A stretch of 64,000 nucleotides of DNA from Roseovarius sp. EL26 (GTDB lineage Bacteria > Pseudomonadota > Alphaproteobacteria > Rhodobacterales > Rhodobacteraceae). This document shows, in pieces, positions 55,582 through 64,000 of this stretch. The DNA lies in assembly GCF_900327775.1 (NCBI RefSeq), contig NZ_OUMZ01000007.1, positions 310,115 through 374,114 of the forward strand, written 5' to 3'. The notes below the pieces were generated by a model. The model was not told the origin of the DNA and did not search any database. It saw nothing but the letters and a program-made list of their open reading frames with translations. The number at the start of each line of letters is the position of its first letter. The first letter of the stretch is position 1. The position numbers and the translations under genes are program-made.

Positions 55582-57132
55582 ATGCTCGAGCGTTCTGATC
55601 ATTATGACGGGCTAGTCCGTTCGTTTACTTGGGATTTCCCCAAACACCTGAACATGGCTGCGCAGGTTTGCGATGACTGGGCTGAAACCGACCCAGAGCG
55701 GGTGGCTATCATTGACTTGAATGACGGGCGGCGAGATGTCAATTATGACGAGTTGCGGCGGCTGGCGGATGGATTGGCGCATGAGCTTGTAGCACGGGGT
55801 GTACAACGTGGTGACCGAGTGGGTGTTCTGCGCACGCAAGGCATCTGGTGCGCTGTTGCGCATATCGCGATCTGGAAAATTGGGGCAATTTCCATCCCTT
55901 TGTTCAAGCTGTTTAAGCGTGATGCGCTACTGAGCCGGGTGGGGGACGCCGGGGCGCAGATTGTGGTCACCGACTTGGATGGCGTGCAGATGTTGGAGGG
56001 GCAGGAGGGTCTGATCCCGGAGGATCTGGTGCTCTCAGACATACCGTTTGAGACGGTGCAAACCAGTGCGGAAGATCCTGCGGTATTGATCTATACCAGC
56101 GGGACCACCGGCAGCCCCAAGGGGGCGTTGCATGCGCATCGGGTGTTGACCGGGCATTTGCCAGGGGTTGAGGTCAGCCATGATTTTCTGGGGCAGAAGG
56201 GTGATTGTCTGTGGACGCCCGCCGATTGGGCTTGGATTGGCGGGTTGTTTGATGTGCTGATGCCAGGGTTGGCGTTGGGCGTGCCGGTGGTGGCAGCACG
56301 GATGGGTAAGTTCAGCGTGGAGGAGTGTCAGCGGATCGTGCGTGAAGGCGGCGTGCGCAACGTCTTTTTCCCACCCACCGCGCTGCGGATGCTTAAGGCT
56401 GAGGAGGCTGTCATCGACGGTATGCGCTCAGTCGCGAGCGGGGGCGAGCCGTTGGGTGCCAAGATGCTGAGCTGGGGGCGGGAGGCCTTTGCTCTGACAA
56501 TCAATGAATTCTATGGCCAGACCGAATGCAATATGGTGGCGTCAAGTTGTGCCACGCTGTTTGAGCCACGTCCGGGGTGTATTGGTAAACCGGTGCCGGG
56601 GCATGAGATTGCGGTGTTGGATGACGCAGGAGCGTCAGTTTCAGGCGAAGGTGATGTGGCGATCCGTCGTGGATCGGCCAGCATGATGCTGGGCTATTGG
56701 AACCGACCCGAGGCGACGGCGGAGAAATTCAAAGGTGACTGGATGCTGACCGGCGACCGGGGGCGCTGGCATGGGGATTATCTTGAGTTTATCGGACGCG
56801 AGGATGATGTGATTACTTCAGCTGGATACCGAATTGGCCCGGCAGAGATTGAAGATTGCATGCTGAAACACCCGGCAGTGGCCACGGTGGGGGTGGTGGG
56901 CAAGCCTGATCCACTGCGCACTGAGATTGTGAAGGCCTATGTCGTGCTGAAGGAGGGCGCGCAAGCCTCGGAAGACTTGGCGCAGGAATTGCAGGTGTTC
57001 GTCAAGACACGCTTGGCTACGTATTCCTATCCACGCGAAATCGGGTTTTTAGAGGCCTTGCCAATGACTGTGACGGGCAAGGTTATTCGCAAGGATTTGA
57101 AGGCCAGAGCAAAAGCGGAGGCCAATTCGTGA
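55582..57132 (+). CDS. AMP-forming acyl-CoA synthetase (medium-chain/short-chain type)
   Basis: A 516-residue adenylate-forming ligase. YTSGTTGSPKGALHAHRVL is the P-loop-like A3 motif, NEFYGQTECNM is A5, and MLTGDRGRWHGDYLEFIGRE with DVITSAGYRIGPAEIED are A7-A8. The Lys in MTVTGKVIRKDLKARA is the catalytic A10 lysine. It probably activates a branched or short acid feeding the leucine pathway, such as isovalerate or a related acid. It begins four bases after the ivd stop. Confidence 0.92.
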   Translation: MLERSDHYDGLVRSFTWDFPKHLNMAAQVCDDWAETDPERVAIIDLNDGRRDVNYDELRRLADGLAHELVARGVQRGDRVGVLRTQGIWCAVAHIAIWKIGAISIPLFKLFKRDALLSRVGDAGAQIVVTDLDGVQMLEGQEGLIPEDLVLSDIPFETVQTSAEDPAVLIYTSGTTGSPKGALHAHRVLTGHLPGVEVSHDFLGQKGDCLWTPADWAWIGGLFDVLMPGLALGVPVVAARMGKFSVEECQRIVREGGVRNVFFPPTALRMLKAEEAVIDGMRSVASGGEPLGAKMLSWGREAFALTINEFYGQTECNMVASSCATLFEPRPGCIGKPVPGHEIAVLDDAGASVSGEGDVAIRRGSASMMLGYWNRPEATAEKFKGDWMLTGDRGRWHGDYLEFIGREDDVITSAGYRIGPAEIEDCMLKHPAVATVGVVGKPDPLRTEIVKAYVVLKEGAQASEDLAQELQVFVKTRLATYSYPREIGFLEALPMTVTGKVIRKDLKARAKAEANS

Positions 57133-57161
57133 CCCCCGCTTTTCAAGATTATATGCGTCGA

Positions 57162-57779
57162 TCAAAACTTGAAGACGTAAGCCGCGCCAAAGATCCATGG
57201 GTCGATGTTGACATCGCCAATCGAGGTGCCGTTGACTTTGGCCTCGGTATCGATGTCGATCCAACGCACGTCGGCACGCAGCGACCCGCGTTCAGAGATC
57301 TCGTAGTCGAGACCTGCGTGCAGGGCCAGCCCCCAGGAATCGTCGAGCGAGAGCGAGGCACCGGACAAGGCACCGCTGGTGCTTTCGTCAAAGAAGGTGG
57401 TGTAGTTCAGGCCGGCGCCAACGAAGGGGGTGAACTTCGACGAATTGCTGAAGTGGTATTGCAGCGATACGGTGGGCGGCAGGTGTTTGGCAGAGCCAAT
57501 TTTCCCGGCGCCACCGAGGTTGATGTCATGTTCAAAAGGCCATGCTGCCAGAACTTCGATACCGATGTTGTCGGCGATGAAGTATTCGAATGTGATGGTC
57601 GCGCTGGTTGCACCGTCTACGTCAACAGGTCCGGCGGTAGTGGTGCTGGCGCTGTCTTTTGGCGAAACGTAGTGTACGCCCAGTCCCAAGAGCATATCGC
57701 CTTTTTCCTGTGCGACGACGGGGGCAGCTGCAAGTGCGCAAAGCGCAGTGGCAAGCGAGAATACAGTGATGTTTTTCAT
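57162..57779 (-). CDS. OmpW-family outer membrane protein
   Basis: A 205-residue outer-membrane barrel with signal peptide (SLATALCALAAAPVVAQ). Features are LLGLGVHYVSPKDSAS, NIGIEVLAAWPFEHDI and the C-terminal VNIDPWIFGAAYVFKF, with the terminal Phe. OmpW forms a small channel for hydrophobic compounds. It is read against the leucine operon and interrupts it between the synthetase and mccB. A perfect FNR-type box lies 58 bases upstream of the start, which fits the oxygen-dependent control of ompW known from E. coli. Confidence 0.92.
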   Translation of the reverse strand: MKNITVFSLATALCALAAAPVVAQEKGDMLLGLGVHYVSPKDSASTTTAGPVDVDGATSATITFEYFIADNIGIEVLAAWPFEHDINLGGAGKIGSAKHLPPTVSLQYHFSNSSKFTPFVGAGLNYTTFFDESTSGALSGASLSLDDSWGLALHAGLDYEISERGSLRADVRWIDIDTEAKVNGTSIGDVNIDPWIFGAAYVFKF

Positions 57780-57836
57780 GGCAGTCTTCTTTCTAAAGTG
57801 ATGCGTGTATTTTGCGTCGCAGCATCACGAAATGCC

Positions 57837-57850
57837 TTGATTTGGATCAA
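57837..57850. promoter_or_regulatory. FNR/FnrL box
   Basis: TTGATTTGGATCAA is a perfect TTGAT-N4-ATCAA palindrome. It lies 58 bases before the ompW ATG (57779, minus strand) and 55 bases before the mccB ATG (57905, plus strand). It can therefore control ompW, mccB or both in response to oxygen. Confidence 0.85.
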
Positions 57851-57904
57851 TTTTACGCGATCATGCTGCGATGCGGCAAAATTGCAACAAGGCAGGAGAG
57901 TAGC

Positions 57905-59509
57905 ATGAAGCTGACGTCAAATGTGATCAGTGGATCAGAGCAATTTGAAGCCAATCGTGCGGGGCATCTTGAAGCCTTGGATGTGGTACGAAAGGCTGCT
58001 GAATTGGCAGCTGCGGGTGGTGGTGAGTCTTCACGAAAGCGCCACCTGAGCCGGGGTAAGATGTTGCCGCGGGACCGGGTGGCCAACTTGCTGGATTCAG
58101 GCAGCGCCTTTCTGGAAGTAGGCGCGACAGCGGCGTATGGCATGTACGGCGGTGTTGCCCCCTGTGCCGGGGTGATCGCGGGCATTGGAATGGTGTCGGG
58201 CGTGCGCTGCATGGTGGTGTGCAATGATGCCACTGTCAAAGGTGGCACCTACTATCCGATGACGGTGAAAAAGCATCTGCGTGCGCAGGAGATTGCGCAG
58301 GAAAACCGGCTGCCGTGCATCTATCTGGTCGACAGTGGCGGTGCCAACCTGCCTAATCAGGATGAGGTGTTTCCGGACCGCGATCACTTTGGACGGATAT
58401 TTTACAATCAGGCGCAGATGAGCGCACAAGGCATTCCGCAGATCGCGGTGGTCATGGGCTCGTGCACGGCGGGCGGGGCCTATGTTCCGGCAATGTCTGA
58501 CGTGTCGATCATCGTCAAAGAACAAGGCACGATTTTTCTGGCCGGCCCGCCGCTGGTCAAGGCGGCGACGGGGGAAGAAGTCAGCGCCGAAGATCTGGGC
58601 GGGGGCGATGTGCATACCCGACTGTCTGGCGTGGCAGATTATCTGGCAGAGGATGATGCCCATGCATTGGCACTAGCGCGGCAGGCCGTGGCGGGGTTGA
58701 ACTGGCAGACTGCGGGTGATGCGAACTGGGCCACGCCTGAACCGCCTGCTTACGATCCCGAGGAGCTGCTCGGAGTGGTGCCTGCCGATCTGCGCACGCC
58801 CTATGATATTCGCGAGGTGATCATGCGGGTGGTGGATGGCTCGCGCTTTGATGAATTCAAGGCACGGTTTGGCGAAACGCTTGTGTGTGGTTTTGCCCAT
58901 ATCGAGGGCTGCCCGGTGGGGATCATTGCCAACAACGGCGTGCTGTTCTCGGAAGCCGCACAAAAAGGCGCGCATTTTGTAGAATTGTGCAGCCAGCGCC
59001 GCATTCCGCTGGTGTTTTTGCAAAATATCACCGGCTTCATGGTCGGGCGGAAATACGAAAACGAGGGCATTGCCCGCCACGGCGCCAAGATGGTGACAGC
59101 GGTGGCCACAACATCGGTGCCCAAGGTGACGATGGTGGTAGGTGGGTCATTTGGCGCGGGTAATTATGGTATGGCCGGGAGGGCGTATAGCCCGCGCTTC
59201 ATGTGGTCCTGGCCCAATGCGCGGATCTCGGTCATGGGCGGGGAACAGGCGGCGGGGGTTCTGGCCACGGTGAAACGCGATGCGATCGAGCGAAAGGGTG
59301 GCGACTGGTCGGCCGAGGAAGAAGCCGCGTTCAAGCAGCCAACAATTGATATGTTCAAAGAGCAAAGTCACCCGCTTTATGCCAGTGCCCGGTTGTGGGA
59401 TGATGGGATCGTGGATCCACGTAAATCGCGACAGGTGCTGGCATTGTCCCTGCAAGCCGCACTGTGTGTCCCAATTGAAGAGACACGCTTTGGCGTGTTT
59501 CGGATGTAG
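57905..59509 (+). CDS. mccB: methylcrotonoyl-CoA carboxylase, carboxyltransferase (beta) subunit
   Basis: A 534-residue carboxyltransferase that transfers CO2 from biotin to 3-methylcrotonyl-CoA. Oxyanion and acyl-CoA binding segments are [36 protein letters not shown] and [20 protein letters not shown] followed by [15 protein letters not shown], the MCC pattern. The ATG behind AGGAGAGTAGC is the start; the longer frame from 57812 runs into the FNR box. It is separated from mccA by a thermonuclease-like gene. Confidence 0.95.
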   Translation: MKLTSNVISGSEQFEANRAGHLEALDVVRKAAELAAAGGGESSRKRHLSRGKMLPRDRVANLLDSGSAFLEVGATAAYGMYGGVAPCAGVIAGIGMVSGVRCMVVCNDATVKGGTYYPMTVKKHLRAQEIAQENRLPCIYLVDSGGANLPNQDEVFPDRDHFGRIFYNQAQMSAQGIPQIAVVMGSCTAGGAYVPAMSDVSIIVKEQGTIFLAGPPLVKAATGEEVSAEDLGGGDVHTRLSGVADYLAEDDAHALALARQAVAGLNWQTAGDANWATPEPPAYDPEELLGVVPADLRTPYDIREVIMRVVDGSRFDEFKARFGETLVCGFAHIEGCPVGIIANNGVLFSEAAQKGAHFVELCSQRRIPLVFLQNITGFMVGRKYENEGIARHGAKMVTAVATTSVPKVTMVVGGSFGAGNYGMAGRAYSPRFMWSWPNARISVMGGEQAAGVLATVKRDAIERKGGDWSAEEEAAFKQPTIDMFKEQSHPLYASARLWDDGIVDPRKSRQVLALSLQAALCVPIEETRFGVFRM

Positions 59510-59520
59510 CGGGGTGTGTG

Positions 59521-60054
59521 ATGCTGCGTAGAGCGCGCTTTGCTCCATCTTACCGACGTCGGCCTTGGCGCTATTCCCGGCGCAATCGGTTTTTAGACCC
59601 ACGGTTTTACCTTAAGACGATTGTGGTTCTTGGGGTGATGGGGATGTTTGTGCTTCCGTTTCTGGCCGATGCCTATGTGGCCGTAGCCAAGCCCGCACAT
59701 GATAGCCGGTGTCGGGTGTTGAGCGTCACTGATGGAGATACGGTCAAGGTCTATTGTCCGGGCTACGGATTTGAGAGCGCACGGCTGGTCGGACTGGATA
59801 CGCCGGAAATCTTTAGTCCCAAGTGTTTCTCTGAATGGGCACGGGGGACGGTGGCCAGTTGGAAGTTGCGACAGATGCTTTGGACAGCTGACGCGCTCAG
59901 CATCGAGCGACGTGGTACAGACCGTTACAGGCGCGTGTTGGTGCAGCTTTCAATGGACGGTGAAAGGATTGCTGATTTGATGGTCAATAGCGGCGTGGCG
60001 CGTGCCTATGATGGTAGCAAACGACAGGGATGGTGTGATGGCTGGCTTGTCTGA
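59521..60054 (+). CDS. thermonuclease-like (SNase) protein with N-terminal membrane anchor
   Basis: A 177-residue protein. A basic N-terminus (RRARFAPSYRRRPWRYSRRN) and one hydrophobic segment (IVVLGVMGMFVLPFLADAYVA) suggest membrane attachment or export. The SNase domain has SVTDGDTVKVYCPGYG, ARLVGLDTPEIFSPKC and DRYRRVLVQL, keeping the active-site Asp, Arg and Glu positions. It starts with ATG at 59521; a GTG at 59518 is one codon earlier. It lies inside the leucine operon, a place where a nuclease has no known function. Confidence 0.85.
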   Translation: MLRRARFAPSYRRRPWRYSRRNRFLDPRFYLKTIVVLGVMGMFVLPFLADAYVAVAKPAHDSRCRVLSVTDGDTVKVYCPGYGFESARLVGLDTPEIFSPKCFSEWARGTVASWKLRQMLWTADALSIERRGTDRYRRVLVQLSMDGERIADLMVNSGVARAYDGSKRQGWCDGWLV

Positions 60055-60077
60055 ATTTCGAAAAGCGAGGACCGAAG

Positions 60078-62024
60078 ATGTTCACTAAAATCCTCATTGC
60101 CAATCGGGGCGAGATTGCTTGCCGGGTTATTGAAACTGCGCGTCAGCTGGGTGTGGCGACGGTGGCGGTGTATTCCGACGCTGACCGGGACGCCAAGCAT
60201 GTGGCACTGGCGGATGAGGCGGTGCATATAGGTGGGGCGGCCCCGGCAGAGAGTTATCTGCGGGGGGAACGGATTGTGGAGGCGGCGCTTGCAACAGGCG
60301 CGCAGGCAATTCACCCAGGCTACGGTTTTCTCAGCGAAAACCCCGAATTTGTGGAGATGGTTGAGACGGCGGGGCTGGTGTTTATCGGTCCGTCGGCCAG
60401 TGCCATTCGCAAGATGGGGCTGAAAGATGCGGCCAAGGCGTTGATGCAAGAGGCCGGCATTCCGGTGGTGCCGGGCTATCATGGCGACGCTCAAGATCCG
60501 GTCTTTTTGGCGCAGCAGGCCGCAAAGATCGGCTATCCGGTGTTGATTAAGGCTGTCGCCGGTGGCGGGGGTAAGGGCATGCGGTTGGTTGAAGAACCAG
60601 CCGCGTTTTCTGCCGCGTTGGAAAGTGCGCAGGGCGAGGCAACAACCGCCTTTGGCAATGCTGATGTGCTGATTGAAAAGTACATCCAGCACCCGCGCCA
60701 TATTGAGGTGCAGGTGTTTGGTGATGGTGAACGCGCCGTGCATCTGTTTGAGCGAGATTGTTCATTGCAGCGGCGGCATCAAAAGGTAATCGAGGAAGCG
60801 CCTGCACCCGGCATGACCGAAAAAATGCGTGCGGTCATGGGGCAGGCGGCGGTGCGTGCGGCTGAGGCGATTGGTTACAGGGGCGCGGGCACGGTGGAGT
60901 TCATCGTTGACGGGAATGACAGCCTACGTGCAGACGGATTCTGGTTCATGGAGATGAATACGCGGTTGCAGGTGGAGCATCCGGTGACTGAGGCCATCAC
61001 CGGTGTTGATCTGGTGGAATGGCAATTACGGGTGGCATCGGGAGAGGCCCTGCCAGCCACTCAAGAGTGGCTGACGATCACTGGCCACAGCTTCGAAGTG
61101 CGGCTTTATGCCGAGGATGTGCCAAAGGGATTTTTACCGGCCACGGGTACATTGGAACATCTGGTCTTTCCACAGGGTGCCCGTGTGGATTCGGGCGTAC
61201 AGTCAGGCGATGCGATCAGCCCTTTTTATGATCCGATGATTGCCAAAATTATCACCCATGGGGCCAGCCGCGAAATTGCGTTGGGCAAGATGCAGCAGGC
61301 AATCGGGGCCTGTCAGATTGCAGGATTGCAAACCAATCTGGCCTTTCTGGGGGCGCTGTGTCGACACGAGGGATTTGCGCGTGGCGAGGTTGATACAGGA
61401 TTGATCGCACGGGATCTGGAGGCGTTGGTGCAAGAACCCGAAGTGACACCACAACACTGGGCGCAGGCGGCGCTGGCCGGGCTGGGGTTGATGGGGGAGG
61501 TTGCGCCTGAAACCGGCTTTGCCCTATGGCAGCCTTTGACATGGTCGATCAACCTACAGCAGGAAGAGGAACACCGAGAGATCGCAGTGACTGTGCAGTC
61601 GGCGGTTCACCATGAGGTAGATGTTGGCGAGACGCGGGTGCGCGCGCAAAGGTTGGCAGCGGGCTGGCGGTTTGATGAAGCTCACGCCCCGGCGCAGGTG
61701 ATGATTGGCGATGAAATCACTCTTTTCGGGCCACGTGCCGTGACTTTTACTCGACACGATCCGCTGGCGCGAGGTACGGAAGAGGCGGGCACGGGCAATG
61801 TGGTTGAAGCGCCGATGCCGGGGTTGGTCAAGGCTGTGTTTGCCTCTGCCGGGCAGGTGGTGACAAAAGGCGACCGTTTGGCCATTCTGGAGGCAATGAA
61901 AATGGAACATACCCTGTTGGCGATGCGCGATGGGGTGATTTCAGATATTTTGGTGAATGAGGGCGCGCAGGTTGAAGCTGGCGCTGCGTTGATTGCACTA
62001 GAGACAGAGGAGGACACGCAATGA
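60078..62024 (+). CDS. mccA: methylcrotonoyl-CoA carboxylase, biotin-carrying (alpha) subunit
   Basis: A 648-residue biotin carboxylase and biotin carrier. The ATP-grasp domain has GGGGKGMRLVEEPAAF and the metal-binding FMEMNTRLQVEHPVTEAITG. Its C-terminal carrier domain has the biotinylated Lys in ILEAMKMEHTLLA. The intact linker and full length match MCC alpha. It ends with an ATGA overlap to the GST gene. Confidence 0.96.
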   Translation: MFTKILIANRGEIACRVIETARQLGVATVAVYSDADRDAKHVALADEAVHIGGAAPAESYLRGERIVEAALATGAQAIHPGYGFLSENPEFVEMVETAGLVFIGPSASAIRKMGLKDAAKALMQEAGIPVVPGYHGDAQDPVFLAQQAAKIGYPVLIKAVAGGGGKGMRLVEEPAAFSAALESAQGEATTAFGNADVLIEKYIQHPRHIEVQVFGDGERAVHLFERDCSLQRRHQKVIEEAPAPGMTEKMRAVMGQAAVRAAEAIGYRGAGTVEFIVDGNDSLRADGFWFMEMNTRLQVEHPVTEAITGVDLVEWQLRVASGEALPATQEWLTITGHSFEVRLYAEDVPKGFLPATGTLEHLVFPQGARVDSGVQSGDAISPFYDPMIAKIITHGASREIALGKMQQAIGACQIAGLQTNLAFLGALCRHEGFARGEVDTGLIARDLEALVQEPEVTPQHWAQAALAGLGLMGEVAPETGFALWQPLTWSINLQQEEEHREIAVTVQSAVHHEVDVGETRVRAQRLAAGWRFDEAHAPAQVMIGDEITLFGPRAVTFTRHDPLARGTEEAGTGNVVEAPMPGLVKAVFASAGQVVTKGDRLAILEAMKMEHTLLAMRDGVISDILVNEGAQVEAGAALIALETEEDTQ

Positions 62025-62680
62025 TCCGTTTACACCACGTGCCGTTTTCGCGCTCTTTCAGGGTTTTGTGGCTGCTTGAGGAACTGGGGTTTGATTGCGA
62101 TGTAGTGGAGTATTCCATCCGTAACGGATCGTTGCGGGATCCGGCATTTCTGGCGATTTCCCCGGCGGGGCGGGTGCCCGCGTTGGAGATCGATGGCAGA
62201 GTGTTGTTCGAAAGTGGGGCCATTGTGCAGACCCTGTGCGAGGAACATGCGGGTGGTGGTCTGGCACCGGGTATTGGCGAGGCTGAACGCGCGCATTATC
62301 TTGAATTGCTGTCTTACGCTGAAACCATGGCCAGCCTGATCGAGCAGCTGAACATGCAGCATTTGTTTTTGCGTGATCTGACGCAAGCTTCGCCGGTGGT
62401 GATCAAGCTGACCACGGCGCGATTGGCGGCAACCTTGGCCGGTTTCGAGCGCATGCTAGGCGCGCAGGATTATGTTTTGACCCGCGGGTTTTCTGCCGCA
62501 GACATCATGATGGGGTTCAACCTGTTTGCCGCGCCATATTATGTCAAGATGGATGCTTACCCGGTCCTGACCGAGTATGCCAATCGCCTTGCCGCACGCT
62601 CGGCTTACCAACTGGCCCGTGACAAGGATGGTGCGCAGGATTTTTATACGCAAGACTTCTACCCTGTACCGGAGGGTTGA
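62021..62680 (+). CDS. glutathione S-transferase family protein
   Basis: A 219-residue GST with a thioredoxin-like N-terminal half (HVPFSRSFRVLWLLEELGFD, AGRVPALEIDGRVLFESGAI), in which Ser/Arg in place of Tyr is common in bacterial GSTs. A helical C-terminal half includes RGFSAADIMMGFNLFAAPYY. It sits between mccA and mvaB, as in other Rhodobacterales leucine clusters, but its role there is unknown. The next gene starts directly after its stop codon. Confidence 0.88.
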   Translation: MIRLHHVPFSRSFRVLWLLEELGFDCDVVEYSIRNGSLRDPAFLAISPAGRVPALEIDGRVLFESGAIVQTLCEEHAGGGLAPGIGEAERAHYLELLSYAETMASLIEQLNMQHLFLRDLTQASPVVIKLTTARLAATLAGFERMLGAQDYVLTRGFSAADIMMGFNLFAAPYYVKMDAYPVLTEYANRLAARSAYQLARDKDGAQDFYTQDFYPVPEG

Positions 62681-63547
62681 ATGGCCGAGCGTGTTGAGAT
62701 TTTCGAGGTTGGTCCGCGAGATGGGTTGCAAAACGAAGCGCAACAGATTGCCACAGCAGATAAAATCGCCCTAGTTGATTGTTTGAACCGCGCCGGGTTC
62801 TCTCGCATTGAAGTGGCCAGCTTTGTCAGCCCCAAGTGGGTGCCGCAGATGGCGGATGGGGCGGATGTGCTGGCGGGGATCCAGCGTATGCCGGGTGTGC
62901 GGTATGCGGCCCTGACCCCCAATATACGCGGCTATAATGGTGCAGTTGCAGCAAAGGCAGATGAGATTGCCGTCTTTGCTTCAGCCTCGGAAGGGTTTTC
63001 AAAGGCAAATATCAACGCGACGATTTCCGAGAGTTTCGAGCGGTTTGCACCGATTATGCAAGCGGCGCGGCAGACTAACATTCCGGTTCGGGGGTATGTG
63101 TCCTGTGTGACCGATTGCCCCTATGACGGAAAGGTTGCGCCCGCCGCTGTGACACGGGTGGCTGAACATTTATACAAGGCTGGCTGCTATGAGGTGAGCC
63201 TGGGCGATACCATCGGGCAGGCAATGCCAGAGCGTTTGGATGCGATGTTGTCAGCCGTTCTGATGCAAGTTCCTGTCGCGCATTTGGCCGGGCATTATCA
63301 CGACACAGCGGGGCGTGCATTGGAGAATATCGAAGTATCTCTGGCACAGGGGGTGCGGGTCTTTGATGCAGCGGTTGGTGGCTTGGGGGGATGCCCTTAT
63401 GCGCCGGGTGCGGCAGGTAATGTCGCCACTGAAGCCGTGCATGATCGGTTAACGGCGCTGGGTTATGACACGGGTCTTGATCGTGATGTGCTAATTGAGG
63501 CCGCGCAGATGGCGTGTGCGATGAGAACGGGACCTGAAAATGTTTGA
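62681..63547 (+). CDS. mvaB: hydroxymethylglutaryl-CoA lyase
   Basis: A 288-residue TIM-barrel lyase that splits HMG-CoA into acetoacetate and acetyl-CoA. EVGPRDGLQNE carries the Arg-Asp pair, AGHYHDTAGRA has the metal-binding His residues, and GLGGCPYAPGAAGNVATE is the signature with the catalytic Cys. The ATG follows directly after the GST stop. Its end overlaps the next gene by eight bases. Confidence 0.96.
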   Translation: MAERVEIFEVGPRDGLQNEAQQIATADKIALVDCLNRAGFSRIEVASFVSPKWVPQMADGADVLAGIQRMPGVRYAALTPNIRGYNGAVAAKADEIAVFASASEGFSKANINATISESFERFAPIMQAARQTNIPVRGYVSCVTDCPYDGKVAPAAVTRVAEHLYKAGCYEVSLGDTIGQAMPERLDAMLSAVLMQVPVAHLAGHYHDTAGRALENIEVSLAQGVRVFDAAVGGLGGCPYAPGAAGNVATEAVHDRLTALGYDTGLDRDVLIEAAQMACAMRTGPENV

Positions 63548-64000
63548 AACGATTTCCATCGAGCAAGATGACCGAGGTGTCGCAACCTTGTGGTTGGACC
63601 GGGCAGAGAAACACAACGCCATGTCCGCGCAGATGATGGCAGAGCTGACTGAGGCCGCAGGCCAACTGGGTGCGAATGACGCGGTTCGGGTCGTGGTGCT
63701 GGCCGCTAAAGGGCGGACGTTTTGCGCAGGTGGCGATCTGGGTTGGATGCGTGACCAATTTGAGGCAACCCTGGAGGTGCGCGCCAAGGAAGCGGCCAAG
63801 CTGGCCTATATGTTGCAGGCGCTCAATACGTTGTCCAAACCCCTGATTGGGCGGTTGCATGGCAATGCTTTTGGCGGTGGGGTTGGTTTAGCGTCAGTCT
63901 GTGATGTGGCCATCGGGGTGGAGCATCTGCAGATGGCGTTGACTGAAACCCGGTTGGGCCTGATTCCGGCAACAATTGGCCCCTATGCGGCGGCCCGTAT
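63540..64000 (+). CDS. liuC: enoyl-CoA hydratase/isomerase family protein (methylglutaconyl-CoA hydratase, partial)
   Basis: The window ends inside this gene; about 153 residues are present. The crotonase features seen are KHNAMSAQMMAELTEA, FCAGGDLGWM with the oxyanion-hole Gly residues, and GNAFGGGVGLASVCDVAIG. TRLGLIPATIGPY is typical of methylglutaconyl-CoA hydratases. Position directly after mvaB also favours that step, the hydration of 3-methylglutaconyl-CoA to HMG-CoA. Confidence 0.85.
   Translation, partial: MFETISIEQDDRGVATLWLDRAEKHNAMSAQMMAELTEAAGQLGANDAVRVVVLAAKGRTFCAGGDLGWMRDQFEATLEVRAKEAAKLAYMLQALNTLSKPLIGRLHGNAFGGGVGLASVCDVAIGVEHLQMALTETRLGLIPATIGPYAAAR

Noticed and set aside
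1..64000. CRISPR arrays and rRNA genes
   Set aside because: No regularly spaced repeats and no rRNA-like sequence were seen.

Overview
The window looks like a chromosomal segment of a marine alphaproteobacterium of the Roseobacter group (Rhodobacterales). The signs are a DddQ-type DMSP lyase, a perfect FnrL-type box, a Hint-domain protein typical of this group, the infA-maf-RNase E/G-yacG block and a Liu-type leucine cluster. No genus can be named from the sequence alone.

Layout. 0-9.7 kb: a partial esterase, pheS, a desaturase, an unrecognised three-gene run of secreted or membrane proteins (3454-5481), a PEP-mutase-like enzyme, a Tat-type secreted protein, a racemase-fold protein lacking both catalytic cysteines, a Hint protein and a lytic transglycosylase lipoprotein. 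9.7-20 kb: a catabolic island holding dddQ, a class III aminotransferase and a six-gene operon (four ABC transporter genes, a TMADH-type flavoprotein, a Rieske oxygenase), with a TetR/BetI-like regulator. The same 16-bp palindrome, ATGGACGATCGTCCAT, lies before the aminotransferase and before the six-gene operon, which defines a probable regulon for an N-methylated compound.

20-32 kb: an accessory zone with IS6- and IS5-type transposase relics, a decayed alkylsulfatase and a 5'-truncated Crp/Fnr gene. It also holds a MATE pump and a concentration of nucleotide-signalling genes: a membrane cyclic-nucleotide-binding protein, a receiver-cyclase fusion, a receiver, a histidine kinase, an HD metalloprotein and a DUF3095 cyclase-like protein. 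tRNA-Phe closes this zone. 32-44.4 kb: conserved housekeeping genes (yacG, RNase E/G, maf, infA, waaA, moaA), a peptide-type ABC transporter and an M20 amidohydrolase. 44.4-47.6 kb: a lipoprotein, an AT-rich stretch with two unknown ORFs, and a Tsx-like porin.

47.7-64 kb: an AlkD-like repair protein, a flavin/PLP-oxidase-fold protein, glmU-glmS, gph and a DegT aminotransferase. Then comes the leucine/isovalerate operon: ivd, acyl-CoA synthetase, mccB, mccA, GST, mvaB and a hydratase cut by the window edge. It has a recognisable promoter and operator at its head, an ompW gene on the opposite strand and a thermonuclease-like gene inside. Together these last genes take isovaleryl-CoA to acetoacetate and acetyl-CoA.
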